DNA of 42,418 nucleotides from an uncultured Acetatifactor sp. (GTDB lineage Bacteria > Bacillota > Clostridia > Lachnospirales > Lachnospiraceae): assembly GCA_910589655.1 (NCBI GenBank), contig CAJUTJ010000098.1, positions 1-42,418 of the forward strand, read 5' to 3'. The notes under the pieces are model-generated. The model saw only the letters and a list, made by a program, of their open reading frames with translations, was not told where the DNA came from and did not search any database. A program made the translations under genes and the position numbers. Position 1 is the stretch's first letter, and each line of letters starts with the position of its first letter. Shown here piece by piece: positions 40,670-42,418 of this stretch.

Positions 40670-41554
40670 ATGCCATGGTGTCCGAAGTGTAAGAGCGAGT
40701 ATCGGGAGGGGTTCACGGTCTGCGCTGACTGCGGCTGCGAACTGGTAGAGGAAGAGCAGGTAGATGAAAGAGTATCGCTGACCTTTGGCGATGAAGACCA
40801 AATGATGGCATTGAAAGCTTTTCTGAAAAGCAATCAAATTTATGGGGTTGAACTAAAGCGTGACGACAGTGACGGCCTCTGTGAACTTTTGGTAGACCGC
40901 AGAAGTAAGCAAAAAGCCATGAGCCTAATGCAGGTGTTTATGATACAGGAAAACCGTAAGTCGGAGGAGAGCCGGAAGGAAGCGGAAGAACCGTTTCCTG
41001 AGGGAGAAGCGGAAGAGCGGCTGAGAGAGGCCGCTGCTGTCCGCAGGACTTTCGGCAGCGGCTCCTTGTATCAGGACAGTTCCCAGCGGGCCGATGAAAA
41101 CAGGTCTTCCGCATGGGTTCTTTTGGTGATCGGAACATTGGGGCTGGCAGTGGTAGTACTGGGAATTTTGGGAGTACTTCCTCTGCGCTTAGGCAATCCC
41201 TATTTGTTTTATGGTGTAATGAGTGCGATTTTTGTGCTCTTTTTGGTGTCCGGTGTGGTATCCATGAAGAATGCCAAGATTTTTGCCGGAAGGGCAGAGT
41301 CCGAGAATTCTTTGAGGAGTACCATGCTGGATTGGTGCAGGCAGAATCTGAACGGGCAGGAAATAGACTTTGAAATCGGCATTGGTGACGAATCCGAGGA
41401 GATACGGTATTTTAACCGTACCACATACCTCCGTGATAAGCTGAATCACCAGTTTGTAAATCTGGATCAGGATTTCTTGGATCAATTTATTGACGATCAG
41501 GTGTATGGTATGGTGTTTCAGGAGCAGGAGGAAGAAACTGCGGGAACTCATTGA
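40670..41554 (+). CDS. Zinc-ribbon membrane protein with a DUF2007-like region
   Basis: The 294-residue protein has a zinc ribbon (MPWCPKCKSEY and CADCGCEL) and a region of about 60 residues with LKAFLKSNQIYGVELKRDD, which resembles DUF2007 signal-transducing-like domains. A charged linker, two membrane spans (about 147-168 and 178-197) and a cytoplasmic C-terminal domain follow. The gap upstream (40532-40669) shows nothing I can name. It is the second zinc-ribbon membrane protein next to the nfn genes. Function is unknown. Confidence 0.75.
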   Translation: MPWCPKCKSEYREGFTVCADCGCELVEEEQVDERVSLTFGDEDQMMALKAFLKSNQIYGVELKRDDSDGLCELLVDRRSKQKAMSLMQVFMIQENRKSEESRKEAEEPFPEGEAEERLREAAAVRRTFGSGSLYQDSSQRADENRSSAWVLLVIGTLGLAVVVLGILGVLPLRLGNPYLFYGVMSAIFVLFLVSGVVSMKNAKIFAGRAESENSLRSTMLDWCRQNLNGQEIDFEIGIGDESEEIRYFNRTTYLRDKLNHQFVNLDQDFLDQFIDDQVYGMVFQEQEEETAGTH

Positions 41555-41590
41555 TGTTTGTGCCGACTGCGGGCAATTCTTCTCACTTAT

Positions 41591-41620
41591 TGTTTGTGCC
41601 GTCGGAATATCTGGAAGTTT
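41591..41620. repeat. Short repeat family C, copy 2
   Basis: TGTTTGTGCCGTCGGAATAT then CTGGAAGTTT matches the copy at 16709-16744 apart from a short deletion and a few changes. A partial duplicate, TGTTTGTGCCGACTGC, is at 41555-41570 and matches the left half of the first copy. Confidence 0.45.
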
Positions 41621-41650
41621 TTAAAAGTTTGTGTAGAGATAGGGCATAAA

Positions 41651-42130
41651 ATGAGAATTACTATTATCTGCGTGGGAAAAGTTAAGGAAAGCTTTTACCG
41701 GGATGCCATCGGCGAATATAGTAAAAGGCTTTCCCGGTATTGTAAGCTGGAGATTGTTGAAGTGGCTGATGAGAAGACTCCCGACGGGGCGGGCGCTGCG
41801 GCGGCGGAACAGATTATGGAAAAAGAAGCAAGGCGTATTCTGGAGAAGCTCCGGGATGACGCCTTTGTCTGTACTCTGGAAATCGGCGGGAAAAAGTTCT
41901 CTTCGGAAGAATTTTCCGGATGGATGGAGAAGCTTGCGGTAAACGGTACCAGCCATATAGCATTTGTAATAGGAGGGTCTTTGGGGTTGCATGAATCCGT
42001 GAGAAAACGAGCCAATCTGGCGGTCAGTTTCTCGGATATGACTTTCCCCCATCAGCTCATGCGTGTGATTTTGACAGAGCAGATTTACAGGGCATTCTGT
42101 ATCAGGAACGGGACGCCGTATCATAAGTAA
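41651..42130 (+). CDS. rlmH: 23S rRNA pseudouridine-1915 N3-methyltransferase RlmH
   Basis: RlmH uses S-adenosylmethionine to methylate the pseudouridine at position 1915 of helix 69. The 159-residue length equals the usual family length. The SPOUT knot motifs are visible: ITIICVGKVKESFYRDA at the start, FVIGGSLGLHESV for SAM binding, and DMTFPHQLMRVILTEQIYRAF at the end. The start at 41651 gives the family N-terminus. An upstream ATG at 41558 would add 31 unrelated residues translated from repeat C. The gap after it has a hairpin at 42186-42219 (AACCCCATGG/CCATGGGGTT) without a T-run. Confidence 0.95.
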   Translation: MRITIICVGKVKESFYRDAIGEYSKRLSRYCKLEIVEVADEKTPDGAGAAAAEQIMEKEARRILEKLRDDAFVCTLEIGGKKFSSEEFSGWMEKLAVNGTSHIAFVIGGSLGLHESVRKRANLAVSFSDMTFPHQLMRVILTEQIYRAFCIRNGTPYHK

Positions 42131-42185
42131 GGGCGAAAAAGAACGGAAGTTCTTGGAAATAAAAGAGAATAAGAGTTGTATTTTT

Positions 42186-42219
42186 AACCCCATGGGAGGC
42201 AAGCGGTTTCCATGGGGTT
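42186..42219. other. 10-bp perfect hairpin after rlmH
   Basis: AACCCCATGG and CCATGGGGTT pair perfectly around a 14-base loop. Five T residues precede the stem and none follow, so it is not a standard plus-strand terminator. Confidence 0.6.
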
Positions 42220-42299
42220 CGTATTATGGACTTACAGTTAAGATTCACTCAAAGATGGTTCTAAAAAAGATTACATATTATGTATGTGGCGCGGGCTGA

Positions 42300-42412
42300 G
42301 AAATCAGCATAGCTGATTTCCACTGACAGGCGGAGATACTTCTGCCTGTCTTTGTAAGCTGATAATATAAAACAGGAGAATCCTGTCAGGTAAGGTTTAG
42401 CCAACCGCCTGT
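42300..42412. other. Folded segment with alternative pairings at the window edge
   Basis: Three hairpins follow one another: GAAATCAGC/GCTGATTTC (42300-42320), GACAGGC/GCCTGTC (42325-42350) and ACAGGA/TCCTGT (42372-42386). ACAGGCGG at 42326-42333 can also pair perfectly with CCGCCTGT at 42405-42412, which would open the second hairpin. Mutually exclusive stems like these are typical of riboswitches and attenuators. The downstream gene is outside the window. Confidence 0.5.
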
Positions 42413-42418
42413 ACCGAG

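Noticed and set aside
1..42418. CRISPR array, tRNA, rRNA or prophage
   Set aside because: No regularly spaced repeats, tRNA-like cloverleaf with a CCA-type end, rRNA core sequence or phage structural gene was seen on reading both strands.

Overview
The window looks like chromosomal DNA of a low-to-mid GC Gram-positive anaerobe of the class Clostridia, most likely a Lachnospiraceae species. The reasons are strong purine-rich Shine-Dalgarno sites, a class B sortase with BspA-like leucine-rich-repeat surface proteins, a probable Re-citrate synthase, the NADH-sensing repressor Rex, the alr-mazF and tepA-ftsK neighbourhoods also known from other Firmicutes, an NfnAB-type transhydrogenase pair and formate-tetrahydrofolate ligase. 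No rRNA, tRNA, CRISPR array, phage gene or intact transposase gene was seen. The taxon is an inference from gene content.

Layout. 1-587: repeat-rich leader and promoter. 588-2681: an EF-G paralogue, convergent with a small minus-strand pair of Met-rich proteins (2727-3499). 3500-3914: a structured element and a MITE-like repeat, then a very Cys/Gly-rich membrane miniprotein (3915-4205, minus). 4461-12518: a sortase B, a 1559-residue LRR/InlB-repeat wall protein with a PKTGD sorting signal, and a second LRR protein with a degenerate version of that signal. A densely folded intergenic segment and an unsecreted subtilisin-like protease follow (12785-13693). 13694-14341: two repeat elements side by side, then a promoter covered by a 36-bp palindrome. 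14342-18025: probable Re-citrate synthase, an FCD-type GntR regulator and eukaryote-type NADP-isocitrate dehydrogenase, a module for 2-oxoglutarate/glutamate supply. 18174-20105 (minus): an ABC-F ATPase. 20329-22091: promoter, long leader, rex and a coiled-coil protein. 22402-25516: NAD(P)HX repair enzyme, alanine racemase and a MazF toxin with no visible antitoxin. 25638-27906: CBS-domain membrane transporter and YebC. 27974-30590: a GT2 glycosyltransferase and a GT-C-like membrane protein. 30733-36266: ClpP-like TepA, FtsK/SpoIIIE and Fhs. 36345-41554: two zinc-ribbon membrane proteins flanking nfnA and nfnB. 41651-42130: RlmH. The right edge holds a riboswitch-like set of alternative hairpins cut off by the window end.

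The main metabolic theme is nicotinamide redox balance: Rex senses NADH/NAD+, Nnr repairs hydrated NAD(P)H, NfnAB couples NADH, ferredoxin and NADPH, and the isocitrate dehydrogenase makes NADPH. The second theme is the cell envelope: sortase with its substrates, alanine racemase, the glycosyltransferase pair and FtsK.

The most unusual non-coding content is a set of non-autonomous palindromic repeats in the intergenic gaps. Family A has ends like GTTACTGTTCAC, family B has ends like GTAACGGTTCAGACA, and both have minimal or half copies. They create several false open reading frames and a false N-terminal extension on the nnr gene. The best regulatory candidates are the GntR-type operator at 14168-14203, the rex leader and the folded segments at 3550-3632, 12520-12687 and 42300-42412.
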